DNA of 64,000 bases, taken from assembly GCF_002007605.1 (NCBI RefSeq), contig NZ_CP019799.1, positions 4,641,305 to 4,705,304 of the forward strand. Reading direction: 5' to 3'. The position numbers were made by a program, and so were the translations under genes. The first letter of the stretch is position 1. Every line of letters begins with the position of its first letter. A model generated the notes under the pieces. It saw only the letters and a program-made list of their open reading frames with translations. It did no database searches and had not been told where the DNA came from. This DNA is from Cellvibrio sp. PSBB023. GTDB taxonomy: Bacteria; Pseudomonadota; Gammaproteobacteria; Pseudomonadales; Cellvibrionaceae. Below are positions 35,401 to 50,400 of the stretch, in pieces.

Positions 35401-38400
35401 GCTCACCAATTTGTGCGATCAATGAAAAAATAACGGCGGACGCTGCACCAAACAATAAAATACTGACACCCGTTGCCGGTGTTGCCGCAGCGAGTGATTC
35501 TGCAGATGCTGTGCTTCCGTTAAGAGCCGCTGTATTTGCATCAAGCGGAGGAGTACCTGCAAACGCGGTCCAACTTTCTACCGCGCTGGCATCGGCATAA
35601 ATAATAAACATGAAGGGCAATAGCTGCAGGGTTAACCACAGGGGTTGGGTCCATAATTGAAAGCGGCTGATAAAGGTAATGCCGTGTGTTACCAGTGGAA
35701 TAATCACTACCGAGCTGATCAGGTATCCCCAGGCGAGGGGAATATCAAATAATAAATCCAGAGCCATGGCCATAATGGCCGCTTCCAGCGCGAAAAAAAT
35801 AAACGTAAACGAGGCATAAATCAGCGAGGTGATGGTTGAACCTATGTAACCAAAACCGGCGCCGCGCGTTAGCAGGTCAATATCCACACCGTATTTGGCG
35901 GCGTAGTAGCTGATGGGAATGGCGGTGAGAAAAATAATACTGCTGACGGCGAGAATCGCAGCCACGGCATTATCAAAACCGTAATGCAGGGTAATCGCAC
36001 CGCCGATGGCCTCCAGGGCGAGAAAGGAGATAGCACCTAGGGCGGTGGTTGCCACGCGCGCAGCAGACCATCGCCGTGCACTTTTAGCGGTAAAGCGCAG
36101 TGCGTAATCCTCCAGTGTCTGGTTGGCGACCCACTGGTTGTAATTGCGGCGCACACGAAATATATGTTGTTTGGCTGTCATGGCAGACCTGTGAAAGCAG
36201 CAGTTCGTCCGGGAACATGGAATTTACGAATGAAATAGTGAGTGCGCTGTAGCGGTATTGATACCGATGATTTTTTCACTGCATTATTTTCGGGCGCGAC
36301 TGCGCATTGCCTGTCTGTTTTGGTGCACGCCGCGTGCACATCCTGTCTTGCATAAGGGATTCTGCCGGTATTCTTATGCTCTTCAATCACGGCCCCTGCG
36401 GGTCATCCTTCCTGCTTTTATTGTCTTTCAATTGCTGTACCAACTTTGCTTGTTAGCTATGCGTTAAATGACGTAGTGCTCTGTGTCATTTATCGAATGG
36501 CGGTACAAGCCCCTCAGACTTACATTGGCTCACGTAGAGATTGCCCCGCTTCAGGGCAATGTCTCGGTGGTAAATACCAGCTCAGTGGACGCAACAAAAA
36601 CACAATCGGTAACTTGATTACCAACACCTTAGTAACGCGTTTTATTGTTTTTGCAGTACTTGGTTTTTTGCGCATCTTGTTAATGCGCGCCAGTGTGACC
36701 AGACAATGTTTAATTACCTGAGGAACAACCATGAACAAGACCATGCAATCCACCGCGCCCGGTAAGGGCGCGCGTTCGACAACCTGGAAAAAATGTTTAT
36801 TGACACTCGCGGCATCACTGGCATTTGGCAGTGCGCAGGCCGAAGTAAATACCACCGGGTTGGCAGTGACTGATACCACCGTTAAGGTGGGTATTCTGCA
36901 TTCGGTAACCGGCACCATGGCAATCAGTGAAACCGGTTCGGTGCAAGCAGAAAAATTGGCGATTGAACAAATCAATGCCATGGGCGGTGTACTCGGTCGC
37001 AAAATTGAATACATTCAGGAAGACGGTGCCAGTGACTGGCCAACCTTCGCAGAAAAATCCAAAAAGTTGTTGGTGAACGATAAGGTTGCCGCCGTATTTG
37101 GTTGCTGGACATCCGCATCGCGCAAAGCCGTGTTGCCCATTTTTGAACAGTACAACGGCATGTTGTATTACCCCACCTTTTATGAAGGTTTGGAGCAATC
37201 ACCCAACGTGATTTATACCGGCCAAGAAGCGACACAACAAATTATTGCCGGCATTGATTGGGTAACCAAAACCAAAGGTGCCAAATCATTCTACCTGCTT
37301 GGTTCAGATTATATTTGGCCACGTACCTCTAACAAAATCGCCCGCAAACACATTGAGAAGTTGGGTTTAAGCGTGGTGGGTGAGGAGTATTACCCTCTGG
37401 GTCATACCCAATTCAACTCGGTGATTAACAAAATCAAACTGAAAAAACCCGATGTGATTTACGCAATTGTTGTGGGTGGCTCTAACGTGGCCTTCTACAA
37501 ACAATTAAAAGCGGCGGGCATTGATATGACCAAAGAGAAGCCACTGGTATTAACCATTTCGGTTACAGAGGATGAAATCCTTGGTATTGGCGGTGACAAC
37601 ATGCAAGGCGCTTATGCGGCGATGAAATATTTCCAAAGCCTGCCTAACGACAACAACAAAAAATTCGTAGCTGACTTCAAAGCCATGTGGGGCAAAGACA
37701 CTGTAATCGGCGACGTAACCCAAGCCGCTTACCTTGGCCCATGGTTGTGGAAAGCTGCGGTGGAAAAAGCCGGTTCATTTGATATCGATAAAGTGCGCGC
37801 TGCATCACCGGGTATTGAGTTGACCACTGCACCGGAAGGCTATGTAAAAGTTCACCCCAATCATCATCTTTGGTCAAAAACCCGTATCGGTCATGCGCGT
37901 CCTGATGGTCAATACGATGTGGTATTTGAAACCACTGAGTTGATCGAGCCAGATCCATTCCCGAAAGGTTATCAATAACTGTCAACTGCAGCCAGCCATT
38001 GCGCTGGCTGCCAAGTATTAAGAATTGGCCAGTGTGAGTGAGGAATAGTGTTCAATTTAAAACGCGCCGTAAATACATCCATGTAGGCTCGAATCGGCAT
38101 CCATGCCTCATACGGTTTTAAATCAAACACTATTCCTCACTTCCAGGTTCATCAGTAATTTCTTATGCGAGATGATGAGGTGCAGCTATGTTTGCTGAAT
38201 ACAGTAGCTCGGAATTAATGTCGATCTTTGCGATGCAAGGTGTAGCAGGGTTGATTTTATTTTCGGTGTTTGTGCTCATGGCCCTGGGGCTTGCCATTAT
38301 TTTTGGGCAAATGGGTGTGATTAACATGGCGCACGGTGAGTTTATGATTCTCGGTGCCTACGTCACTTATTTAACATCCAATGTGTTTTCTACTTACCTG

Positions 38401-41400
38401 CCAGAATTTTTCAGTATCTATTTTATTCTCGCCATGATCCTCGCGTTTATCGTTGCCGCTGCGCTGGGTGCGTTGGTGGAATGGTCGATGATTCGACATT
38501 TGTATAACCGGCCACTGGATACGCTGCTGGCGACCTGGGGTTTGAGTTTAATTTTGCAACAACTTTATCGCACTGTGTTTGGCGCTCGTGAAGTGGGTGT
38601 GACTTTGCCTGATTGGCTAATGGGCTCTTATCAATTAACCGACACCATTGAATTACCGATTAATGGTTTATTTGTAATGTGTTTGGCGCTCGGCATTTCA
38701 CTCGCCGTTGCATTATTAATGTATCGCTCGCGCTGGGGCACACAAGTGCGCGCCGTGGTGCAGAATCGTCCTATGGCAGGCGCTGTAGGGATTAATACCG
38801 CGAAGGTGGATCGCATTACTTTTGCGTTGGGTTGTGGCATCGCCGGTGTGGCTGGCAGTGCATTTACCATGATCGGTTCTACCGGCCCCACCTCGGGTCA
38901 ACTCTATATTGTGGATACCTTTTTGGTGGTGGTGTTTGGTGGCGCATCCAGTTTGTTAGGCACCATTGCATCGGCATTCAGTATTTCGCAAGCGCAATCC
39001 ACCATGGAATTTTTTATGAGTGGGTCTATGTCCAAAGTATTAACGCTGTTGTTTGTGGTGGTGATTTTAATGCTGCGCCCACAGGGTTTGTTCACACTCA
39101 AAGTGCGTCGTTAACAGGAGCCGATCATTATGTCGCGTTTACTATCGAGTCAAGCTATGTCGTCATTCCTGCCCAAAAAAGACCTGCTCGGATTTGCGGT
39201 GTTGGCACTTATCCTGGTTGTAGTCTTGCCACTGTCGCTGGATATTTTTCGCCTTAATCTGGTGGGCAAATATTTAACCTACGCCTTTGTGGCGGTGGGG
39301 TTGGTGTTGTGTTGGGGGTACGGCGGGATTTTGAGTTTGGGGCAGGGCGTGTTTTTTGGTTTGGGCGGCTATGCCATGGCGATGTTTTTAAAGCTGGAAG
39401 CCTCTGATCCGGAAAGCACCAAAATTCAGTCCACGCCGGGCATTCCCGACTTTATGGACTGGAACCAAATTACGGAATTGCCTTTTTTCTGGCAGCCCTT
39501 CCACAGTTTAGGTTTCACGCTATTGGCGATTATTGTGTTGCCGAGCATTCTCGGTTACATCATTGGTGTTGCTATGTTTAAACGCCGTGTTGGCGGTGTG
39601 TATTTTGCGATTATTACCCAAGCATTTGCAGCGATCCTGACGATTTTGATTATCGGCCAGCAGGGTTATACCGGCGGTGTTAATGGCATGACTGATTTGC
39701 GCACCTTACATGGCTGGGACATTCGCACCGACAGCGCGAAATACGTATTTTATTTCCTCTGCGTATTTATGTTGTTTGTGTGCCTATTGATTGCGCAATT
39801 TATCCGCAAAAGTAAATTGGGACGTTTGTTGGTGGCAATGCGGGATAAAGAAGACCGCGTGCGCTTCTCTGGTTATGACGTCTCCAATTTCAAAATCTTT
39901 GTCTTCTGTGTAGGAGCAATTTTTGCGGCCATTGGCGGTGCGCTCTTTACCCTGCAAGTCGGGTTCATGTCACCCACTCTGGTTGGCATTGTGCCTTCAA
40001 TCGAGATGGTTATTTTCTGTGCCGTCGGCGGGCGCTTATCCATTATTGGTGCCGTTTATGGCGCGCTGGCTGTGAACTTTGCCAAAACCTCTTTCTCTGA
40101 AAGCTTTCCTGAACTCTGGTTGTTTGCGATGGGTGGATTATTTATCGCGGTGGTCATGGCCTTTCCTAACGGGTTGGCGGGTTTGTACAACACTTATGCT
40201 GCTCCTAAAGTGGATGCCTTGTTTGCCAAGTTTTTCAATAAAAAATCACTGACAACGACTCCGCCAGAGGGCGCATTAACTGAGCCGAAAAAAAACGGTG
40301 GGATCAAAAAAACACCTGCAGTAACTGCCGAATCCCGATCTATTCCACAAGGAGCAATCCATGAGCCCCAGTAATACTGACTTTGTATTAGCGGTGGAAG
40401 GTCTCACCGTGTCCTTTGATGGTTTTAAAGCGGTGAATGATTTGAGTTTTTATGTGGATGAAAATGAAATTCGCGTGATTATCGGCCCCAACGGCGCTGG
40501 TAAAACCACAGTGCTGGATTTGATTTGTGGCCGCACCAAAGCCACCGAAGGCTCCATTAAATTCCGTAACAAAGAACTCACCAAAATGAAGGAGCACGAC
40601 ATTGTTAAAGCCGGTGTTGGGCGAAAATTTCAAACGCCTTCTATTTACGGCGACCTGACGGTGTTTGAAAATTTGGAGATTTCTTTTCCGCGCGGGCGCT
40701 CGGTGTTTGGTGCACTGGTGTTCAAGCGCGATGAGGAGGTGGTCAACAAGGTACATGAAATTGCCAATATGATTTTTTTGGGCGACCAGTTGGATCGACA
40801 AGCTGAACTGCTGAGTCACGGCCAAAAACAATGGTTGGAAATTGGCATGTTATTAATGCAAGACCCGGACTTGTTAATGCTGGATGAACCGGTTGCCGGT
40901 ATGTCGGTTGGGGAGCGCCAGCAAACCGCCGAATTATTGCGCAGTATTATTAAGGATCGCTCCGTTATTGTGATTGAACACGATATGCAGTTTGTGGCGC
41001 AAATTGCTGACAAGGTGACTGTGTTGCATCAGGGGAAAATTCTGGCTGAAGGCTCAGTGGATAAAGTCAAAAATGATCCCAAGGTGATTGAAGTGTATTT
41101 AGGCCATTAATAGCCAACATTAATAGCAGCTATTCATCGCGCAGCTCGTGCGTAACGCAGCGGAGAAATTGATTATGTTATCTGTATCAGATTACCGGGT
41201 AAGTTATGGCCAGAGTGAAGTGCTACATGGGCTGAACTTTGAAGTAAAACCCCGTGAAATTGTGGCGGTGATGGGACGCAATGGCATGGGTAAAACCACC
41301 TTGATGAAATCGCTCATGGGCGTGATTCCCAGTAATAGTGGCAGCGTAAAACTCGACGGCAAAGAAGTGAGCCAGTTAAAAAGTTATCAGCGTGTTGCCA

Positions 41401-44400
41401 GTGGTTTTGGATTTGTTCCCCAGGGGCGTATGATTTTTTCCAGTATGACCGTCAAAGAAAATATCGAGACCGGGCTGACAACTACCAAGCGTCGCTCGGT
41501 GCCCAAAGAACTCTACGATATGTTTCCGGTGTTGTTGGAAATGCGCAATCGGCGCGGCGGTAATTTATCGGGCGGGCAACAACAGCAATTAGCTATTGCC
41601 CGTGCACTGGCCAGCGATCCGAAAATGTTATTTCTGGATGAACCTACCGAGGGCATTCAGCCATCAATTATCCGTGAAATGGGGCGCACCTTAAAAATGA
41701 TTCGCGACCAGCGCGGTTTATCGATTGTAGTATCGGAACAAGTATTAAGTTTTGCGCTGGATATTGCCGATCGCATTTTAGTGATTGAAAAAGGCGAGAT
41801 TGTGCATGAGGAATTGCGGGCAACCATTAATGAAGCCAAGGTTGCCGCTTATTTGTCGGTGTAATTTTTTTAACGATTACCGCCTGTGCGGTTAACCACT
41901 TGCAGCCAGCTTTTGTCATGTCTCGGGCAATTGCTGGCTTTTTTGCTATTGCTGCTGCGTTATTAATCCTCACGCTCTGGTGGTGGCTCCATGTCGGGAT
42001 GGTCGGGCATTTGATCCGGGCGGCAGGCAAGTGTGGTGGTGTCCTGCGCGTGGGGTGGCGGCAGCGAGCAGACGCCGCTAATCAATTCATCGTTGCGTCC
42101 TGCAAATGCACAGGCGTCATTTTCGTTTAAACCTTTGCACGCTAACAGTGCTTCCTCTGGTGGGCCAAAGGCGCGCTCATCGCGCAGTGGGCGTTGTTTT
42201 TCTGCCGCATATACGGGCTGGGCAATGGAGTGCAGGATTATGCCTACAATTCCTATCAATTTTACGACCTTTATCATCATTTGATATTCCACAGATTGTT
42301 ATCAGTAAGTTACAGATTGTTGCTCTTACGTCACTGGCTAGCGTGTAGCTGTTAGTGAGATACAACAAATGTGCTTTCGTTCTCTGTGGCCAATAACAAT
42401 CACAGTTCTTGCACAATCTGCTCTGCGCTATTCCCGGCTGTCCATACGTCAAATGGCGTAGTCATGCGCGCTATTTGTCGTATTGTTGCTGCCCCTTCGC
42501 AATTGGATACTGAACCCGTCACGCGACACTCGATTGTCCAACCCTACTGGAGTCAGAACCATGGCCGAAACCATTATCAAAATAGATCTGAAAAAATCGC
42601 CTTACGAAAATGAAATGATTCATAACCGCTGGCACCCGGATATTCCCATGGTGAAAACGGTGAAGCCCGGCGACGATTTTATTATCGAATGTTACGACTG
42701 GACGGGCGGTCAGATCGCCAATAACGACAGCGCCGATGATGTGCGCGATGTGGACTTGACCCAGGTGCATTTTTTGTCTGGCCCGGTGGGCGTAGAAGGT
42801 GCTGAGCCTGGTGATTTATTGGTGGTGGATATTTTGGATATAGGCGCCTTTCAGGAAAGCCAATGGGGTTTTAATGGCTTTTTCTCCAAACAAAATGGCG
42901 GCGGCTTTTTAACCGAGCATTTTCCGGAAGCGCAGAAATCCATTTGGGATTTCAACGGTATGTTTACCAAATCGCGCCATGTCCCCAATGTGGAATTTGC
43001 CGGCTTGATGCACCCCGGTTTAATTGGTTGCCTGCCGTCCAAAGAAATGTTGTTGGAGTGGAATAAGCGCGAAAAAGAACTCTACGACACCGAACCAGAG
43101 CGCGTGCCTGCATTGGCAACCCTGCCTTATGCCGACACCGCCCACATGGGCAAAATGGCTCCCGATGCCGCGAAAGTAGCTGCTGCGGAAGGTGCGCGTA
43201 CCGTACCGCCTCGCGAGCACGGTGGTAACTGCGATATTAAAGATTTATCGCGCGGCTCAAAAATTTATTTCCCGGTGTATGTAAAAGGCGGCGGGCTTTC
43301 TGTAGGTGATTTGCACTTCAGTCAGGGCGATGGCGAGATCACCTTCTGTGGCGCCATTGAAATGGCGGGGTGGATTCATTTGCGGGTGAATCTCATCAAA
43401 GACGGTATGGCCAAGTATGCGATTAAAAATCCCATTTTCAAACCTAGTCCGATTGCGCCCAAGTACGATGACTACTTGATCTTTGAAGGTATCTCTGTTG
43501 ACGAGTATGGCGAGCAGCATTATCTGGATGTGCATGTCGCTTATCGCCAGGCTTGTTTGAATGCGATTAATTATTTAACCAAGTTCGGTTACTCAAAAGC
43601 ACAGGCTTATTCAATATTGGGTTGTGCACCGGTGCAGGGGCATATTTCCGGGGTGGTGGATATTCCTAACGCTTGCGCCACGCTCTGGCTGCCGACGGAT
43701 ATTTTTGATTTTGATATAAATCCGTCCGCCGAAGGGCCGAGCAAAAAAGTGTCACCGGGAATGGATGTGCCTTTGTCGAAAGATAAATAAATCCCCCCTA
43801 ACCCCCTTTTTTCAAAAGGGGGAATTAAAAACACCTCCCTTTGCAAAAGGGAGGCAGGGATGGATTCTGGTTTAACCCCTCCCTTTAACAAAGGGAGGTT
43901 GGGAGGGATTTACAATGTTTACGCGAGAGGAATAACCATGCCTGTTTACGATTACAAATGCCCGGAACACGGTTTGTTTTATGAATTGGCGGCGATGGAT
44001 GAATCCAGCCAACCGCGCAATTGTCCGACCTGCAGCAAGTTGTGCGCGCGGGTATTAATGGTAGCGCCTGAATTTTTGGATATGAAAACAGAAAACCGCG
44101 CGGCCCATGCGCGCAATGAAATGGCGGTACACAGTCCGATTTTATCGACACCGGATTATCGCGCTGAGCAGCAGGCGCGGCGCGAACATAAACACGGGAA
44201 GGGTTGTGGTTGTGGCGATAAACCGATTCGCAAATCCAATCTGCTTTACACCGCCGAAGGCAATAAAATGTTTCCTTCTATGCGCCCCTGGATGATCAGC
44301 CATTAATGAGGCTGATCGGGTGTGCGCAAGGTGTCGATATAATCGTTCAACGTGCTAAATAAATCACTCAATAATTCTGGCGCTTGCATACATTTGGCTG

Positions 44401-47400
44401 CGCCCATAATGCCTTGGTAGCTGGCCATAATAAACATCGCAATGCGCGTTGGATTAATATCGGCGCGCACATCTCCTTGCTGTTGACCTTGTTCCAGTGC
44501 GTGCACAATCGTTTGATAAATCGACTCCATCACCATTTCCAGACGTGCGTGAAATCCTGCGTCGATTGCCGCCATTTCCTGGTTTAAATTATTCAGTGGG
44601 CAGCCTTTAAAACAGTGCTCATCCCTATAGCTATCTGCCTTGGATAAAAACAATTGCTGCATGGCGGTGAGTGGGTTGGGGAAGCGGGTAATAAAATCAT
44701 TCCAGACGCTGTGGAAATGTCCCATTAAAATCTCATCCACCACGGCATAACCCAACGCGAGTTTGTTCGGGAAGTGATGGTAGAGCGCACCTTTGGCGAG
44801 ACTGGTCTTTTGCAGAATGGCCTCAATGCGCATCCCTTGATAACCGTTTTCATAAATCTCTTCGTGCGCGGCTTCCAGAATCCGGGTGCGCGTTTGTCCG
44901 GCATTGCGTTCAGTGGCCATGAGCGTCTCTAGCGAATGGAAATGAATTTATTGTGTGATGTACAAATCATGGTAAGCATCAGAAGGGCTGGTGCAAGCAG
45001 TCATAGACCACAGCGCTGGCAATCAACAAGAACCCCAACATTAAAAACCCATTGCCCAGCAGCCGCAAAATACGGATATGGCTTTGCAATCCCTGTGAAA
45101 ACTCGGGGTAACCCAATAAGGGAAATTGGTCGAGCGTCGATATGGAATGGTTGGTAGGTGATGGTACTTGGCTCATGCGTGGGATCTCCTTGCAGATCAG
45201 GGAGTCGGGCAGTGCTTTTGGCTTGACCGACCGGTTGGTCGGTTGGCATTAAATAACAGACCATTTGGTCTGTCAAACCCGTTTTTGTACAAATATGTGC
45301 GTCTTTTGAGGGCAGGCGTTATGCTGGGCAGCCTTGCTCCACGGTGGTGGAGCGGGCCATACCAATACCTGATAAATAAAAACGAGGATCTTCTATGAGT
45401 AGTTTATCCAGCCACAACCGTTACAGCCCCCTGTTGATTGCTTTGCACTGGTTTATGTTTGTCCTGTTGGCCGTGGTGTTTGTCACCATTGAAATTCGTG
45501 GCCAATTCCCCCGTGGCAGCGAGCCGCGCGAATTTGTGAAAGCACTGCACTTTATGTTGGGCATGTCAGTGTTGTTATTGGTTGTGATTCGCCTGGCGAT
45601 CCGTTTCTCCAGCAAAACCCCGGCAATAGTGCCAACCCCTTCGCTACTGGAAAACCTGCTGGCCAAGGTGGTTCATATCACGCTTTATGCGTTCATGATT
45701 TTTATGCCTATTGCCGGTTGGGTGATCCTCAGTGCAGAAGGGCATGGTGTGCCGTTTTTTGGCTTGGAGTTGCCGCCGCTGGTGGATAAAAACCCGGACC
45801 TGGCCGAACAAGTGGAAGACCTGCACAAACAAATCGGCTCTTGGGGTTATTACCTGATTGCCCTGCATGTGGTTGCAGCCTTATTCCATCACTACGTAAA
45901 ACGCGACAATACCCTGCGCCGTATCTCACCGTTTAAGACTGAGTAAGCCCGGGTTTTTCATTCACCTTGCGCCGGAGGGCGGTTATGCGTCATCGCGAAA
46001 TTCATCGTTCACATCACTCGGGTGGCTGCGCGCTGCTGTTCTCGGGGCAAACGACGGCATTATTTCAACGGCCAGTCTGATGATGGGCATTGCCGCCGCA
46101 TCCAGCGACAGCGCGGCCATTGTGCTGGCGGGCGTTGCCGGGTTAGTGGCGGGGGCGATGAGTATGGCGGCGGGTGAATATGTGTCGGTTCGCTCCCAGG
46201 CGGATACGGAGGCTGCTGACCTTGCGCGGGAAACCCATGAACTGGCAACTGACAGCGAAGGTGAGCACCGCGAGCTGGAAGAGATTTACGTGGCACGCGG
46301 CTTGGAGCGCCCACTGGCGCGTGAGGTTGCCAGGCAATTAATGCAGCACGATGCGCTGGGTGCCCACGCGCGCGATGAGCTGGGCATTACCGATGAAATG
46401 AGCGCTCGCCCGTTACAGGCGGCACTCACCTCGGCCGCCACCTTTGCGGTGGGCGCACTGATTCCATTACTCGCCGTACTGCTGGTGCCCGCCGCACAGT
46501 TAATACCTGCCATTGCCCTGATATCGCTGTTCGCGCTGGTGCTATTGGGCGGCTTGGCTGCCAAGGTTGGCGGTGCCAACCTACTGCTGGGTAGCTTGCG
46601 GGTCGGGTTTTGGGGGGCCGCCGCTATGGCTCTGACCTTTGCCGCTGGTCATCTCTTTGGCGCCTTGCTCTGAGTTAAACCTGTCTCGAGTTACACTTGC
46701 TCTGGGTTAAAAATGTGTACAATCACCTCGCTCATGGCGCGATTGATTCGCGCAAAGCGCTCCTCGTTTGCCAGCATCGCCTGCGTCGATTGGGTGTAGC
46801 GCGAGCCGTCTATATCCTCTGCGCAGTGCTCAATTAACGCGCGCGCCGAGGCCGGTGTGGTCTCCAGATGAAACTGGAAGCCATACACCTTATCCCCATA
46901 ACAAAATGCCTGATTGCTGCAGCCTTCGCTGCGCGCCAGATGTGTCGCACCCGGTGGCAGCGCAAAGGTATCGCCATGCCAGTGGAATACCTCCGGCGAG
47001 CGGGCAAACACCTGCGCGACAGGGTGGCTAGCGGCTGCCGGGGCAATGGTGATGGGCCACCAGCCAATTTCTTTGTATGGATTGCGAGTGACCTTGCCGC
47101 CCAGTACATCGGCAATCAATTGCGCACCCAGACAAATACCCAAGAGGATTTTTCCAGCGGCAATGGCGTCTTTGATCAGGGCTTTTTCTGTCGCCAGCCA
47201 GGGGTAGAGTGCCTCATCATAGATGCCCATAGGGCCGCCCATCACAATCAATGCATCAAAATCACTCACGGCTGGCGCCGCATCGCCCCGGTACCAATGG
47301 GTGCTGGTAAGGCTATAACCACGTGCGCGAAAGTCGCTTGCCATACTGCCAATATCTTCGAAGGGCACGTGTTGCAGACTGTGAATTCTCATGAAGGGCT

Positions 47401-50400
47401 CCTGTTGTGACTGTCCGGTGAGAGTGAGGGCAGTGAGATGCGCTGCTGATTATGCAGAAATCTCGCCAATTCGCATGGATTAATTCCCTGTAAATGGCGC
47501 CAAACCCGCTGATTGTCTGATGATTGGTGTATACTCGGGCACAGTTTGTGCGTGCAATTAACAGTCATTTTGCGCACTTCTTTCGCTGTTTATCCCTCGG
47601 GTTTCACACCCTGATGGACGGATGAAACACAGCGTGTACCCCGGCATGTCTGCGCGACTGCCCCTCAAGCCCCTGGCTGCATAACTTTTGGTGAATAGAT
47701 TGATCGGAAAACTTTTTAAAAAATTGATAGGTTCAGGTGCGGATAAACCTGAAAAAAACGAGGCCAAGCCCGTCACTGATAAACCCACCGCAAAAAAACA
47801 TCCCCGCGAACGCAGTGGTCAACAGCAAAATAATCGCGGCAATCGCAATAGCCGCGATCAGCGCCCTGGCCAAAAGAATGAGCAGCAAACCCCGGCCGTC
47901 CAGCGCGATACCTCCGCTAAACCTCCGCGTCATTCCGCCGCGCCACGCCCGAAAAAAGCGCAAAAGGTAGATCACGGCCCCTGGGATATTTCGCAATTTG
48001 CCGTGGAGGAAGTGGAAGGCAAAAGCCGTTTTCACGACTTTGATCTGGAACCACAGATCATGCGCGCCATTGCCGATTTAGGTTTTAAATACTGTTCGCC
48101 TATTCAGGCCCAATCCCTGCCGCACGCGTTGCAAGGTAAGGATGTCGTGGGCAAGGCCCAAACCGGTACCGGTAAAACCGCCGCGTTTTTAACCGCCATT
48201 ATTGATGACCTGCTCAAAAATCCCATCACCGAAAAACGCTATGCCGGTGAAGCGCGTGCCTTGGTGATTGCACCAACACGGGAACTGGTTATTCAAATCG
48301 CCGACGATGCCAAAAACCTGTGTAAATACACCGACCTGAAAATTCACACCCTTGTCGGCGGTATGGACTACGTTAAACAACAGCGTCATTTACACGAAGA
48401 TTTTGTGGACATACTGGTCGCTACACCCGGTCGTTTGCTCGATTTCTGCGGCAATAAAGATGTGTATCTGGATCAACTGGAAATTCTGGTGATCGATGAA
48501 GCTGACCGTATGCTGGACATGGGTTTTATTCCGCAAGTGCGCCAAATTGTGCGTCAAACCCCAAGCGTGAAGACCGTCAAACCCTGTTTTTCTCTGCTAC
48601 CTTTACCGATGAAGTGCGCATTTTGGTAGAGCAGTGGACCTACAAACCCGTCACCATCGATATCGAGCCCGAGTCAGTGGCGAACGAGCGAGTGGATCAG
48701 CATGTGTATCTGGTCTCCACCGAAGAGAAGTACACGCTGCTCTACAACCTGATCCAGCAAGAACATGCCGAGAGTATGATCGTGTTTGCCAATCGCCGCG
48801 ATGAATGCCGCGATTTGCAGGAAAAACTGGAGCGCCATGGCATTAAAGCGGGTTTGCTCTCCGGCGAAATTGCCCAGAACAAACGGGTTTCAACCCTGGA
48901 CGCGTTTAAATCCGGCGAGATCAAAGTGCTGGTGGCAACCGATGTTGCCGGGCGCGGTATTCACATCAGCGGCATCAGCCACGTGGTGAATTTCACCCTG
49001 CCGGAAGAGCCGGAGGATTATGTGCATCGCATTGGCCGCACCGGCCGCGCGGGTAAAAACGGCACCTCTATCAGTTTTGCCTGCGAAGATGATGCCCTGC
49101 TGCTGGAGCCGATTGCGGCCTTGTTGGGCAAGCCCATCAAGTGTGAACAGCCCCCGGAATATTTAATGCTGCCACCGCCGGAAAGCTTGCCTGCACCGGC
49201 TCGTGCGCGCACCAATGATCGCTTTAGCAATCGCTCAGTGGGCAACCGCCCGGTGGCAATCGCAGCCGTCGCCCGCGTCACTGATCGCGGTTCACCGTTT
49301 TTATCCTCATCCCTAACTGACGTCGCCCGGTGTAATACCGGGCAGTGCCATGGCACGGAATGGTTATGTCTTCAGCCAAATCAGCCCTGTTAAGCCTGCA
49401 TTTGGGCGCCTTTTTAATGGGTGCTACGGGGCTCTTTTCCAAAATTATTGATTTGCCCGCATGGGATATTACCGGCTACCGAACCTGGATTGCGGCGCTG
49501 ATTCTGTTTGCCTGGGTGTGGTGGCGCGAGCGCAATGTCGCACTGCGCTCAGCCCGTGATTATGGCCGGATGTTGATCCTTGGCGTGTTGCTGGCGCTGC
49601 ATTGGGTAACGTTTTTTTATTCCATGCAGGTGGCTAATATCGCGGTGGGCATGATTTCACTCTATGCCTATCCTGTGGTCACAGTTTTTCTGGAGCCCTG
49701 GCTCAAGCGCACCAAGCTCGATTGGCGTGATGTCGTCAGCGGCTTTTTGGTGCTGTTCGGTATTTATTGGTTGGTGCCGGAATTCAATATCGATAACAAC
49801 ATGACCCAAGGTGTGATGTGGGGCGTGATATCAGCCGTGACTTTTGCCGTGCGCAATTTGCTCCTGAGCCACTGGTTCAGCAATCAAACCGCGGCGCGCT
49901 CCATGAGTTATCAAGTCTTGATTGTCGCTCTGCTAATGACACCGATATTGGTGTTATCGCCCATCAACCTTCTAGCCACGATTGGTGGTTGCTGGTGTGT
50001 TTGGGGATTTTCTTTACCGCTTTCACCCACACCCTGCTCGGTTATTCGCTGCGCTATTTAAAAGCCAAAACCGTTGGTTTGGTGGCCTGTTTGCAACCGG
50101 TCTATGCCGTGGGTTATGAAATCGCGGTGCTGCACAGTTATCCGGATTGGAGTACGCTGTTTGGCGGCAGCATTATTATGGCCGCCGCCATTTACGAATC
50201 GGTGCGCGAGCACAATAAGGCTGCGGCTACGGCGGCAGTCAATTTGTAAGCTTGCGATCCGCGTGTTTTCGGAGCCTTCTTATGCACACGCTAATGCCTG
50301 TTGTCTTTGTTCCCCACGGCGGCGGCCCTATGCCGCTGTTAGGCGATGTGAATCACCGCGAGCTGACCCGTTTCATGCAGTCCTTGGCGGCCGATTTGCC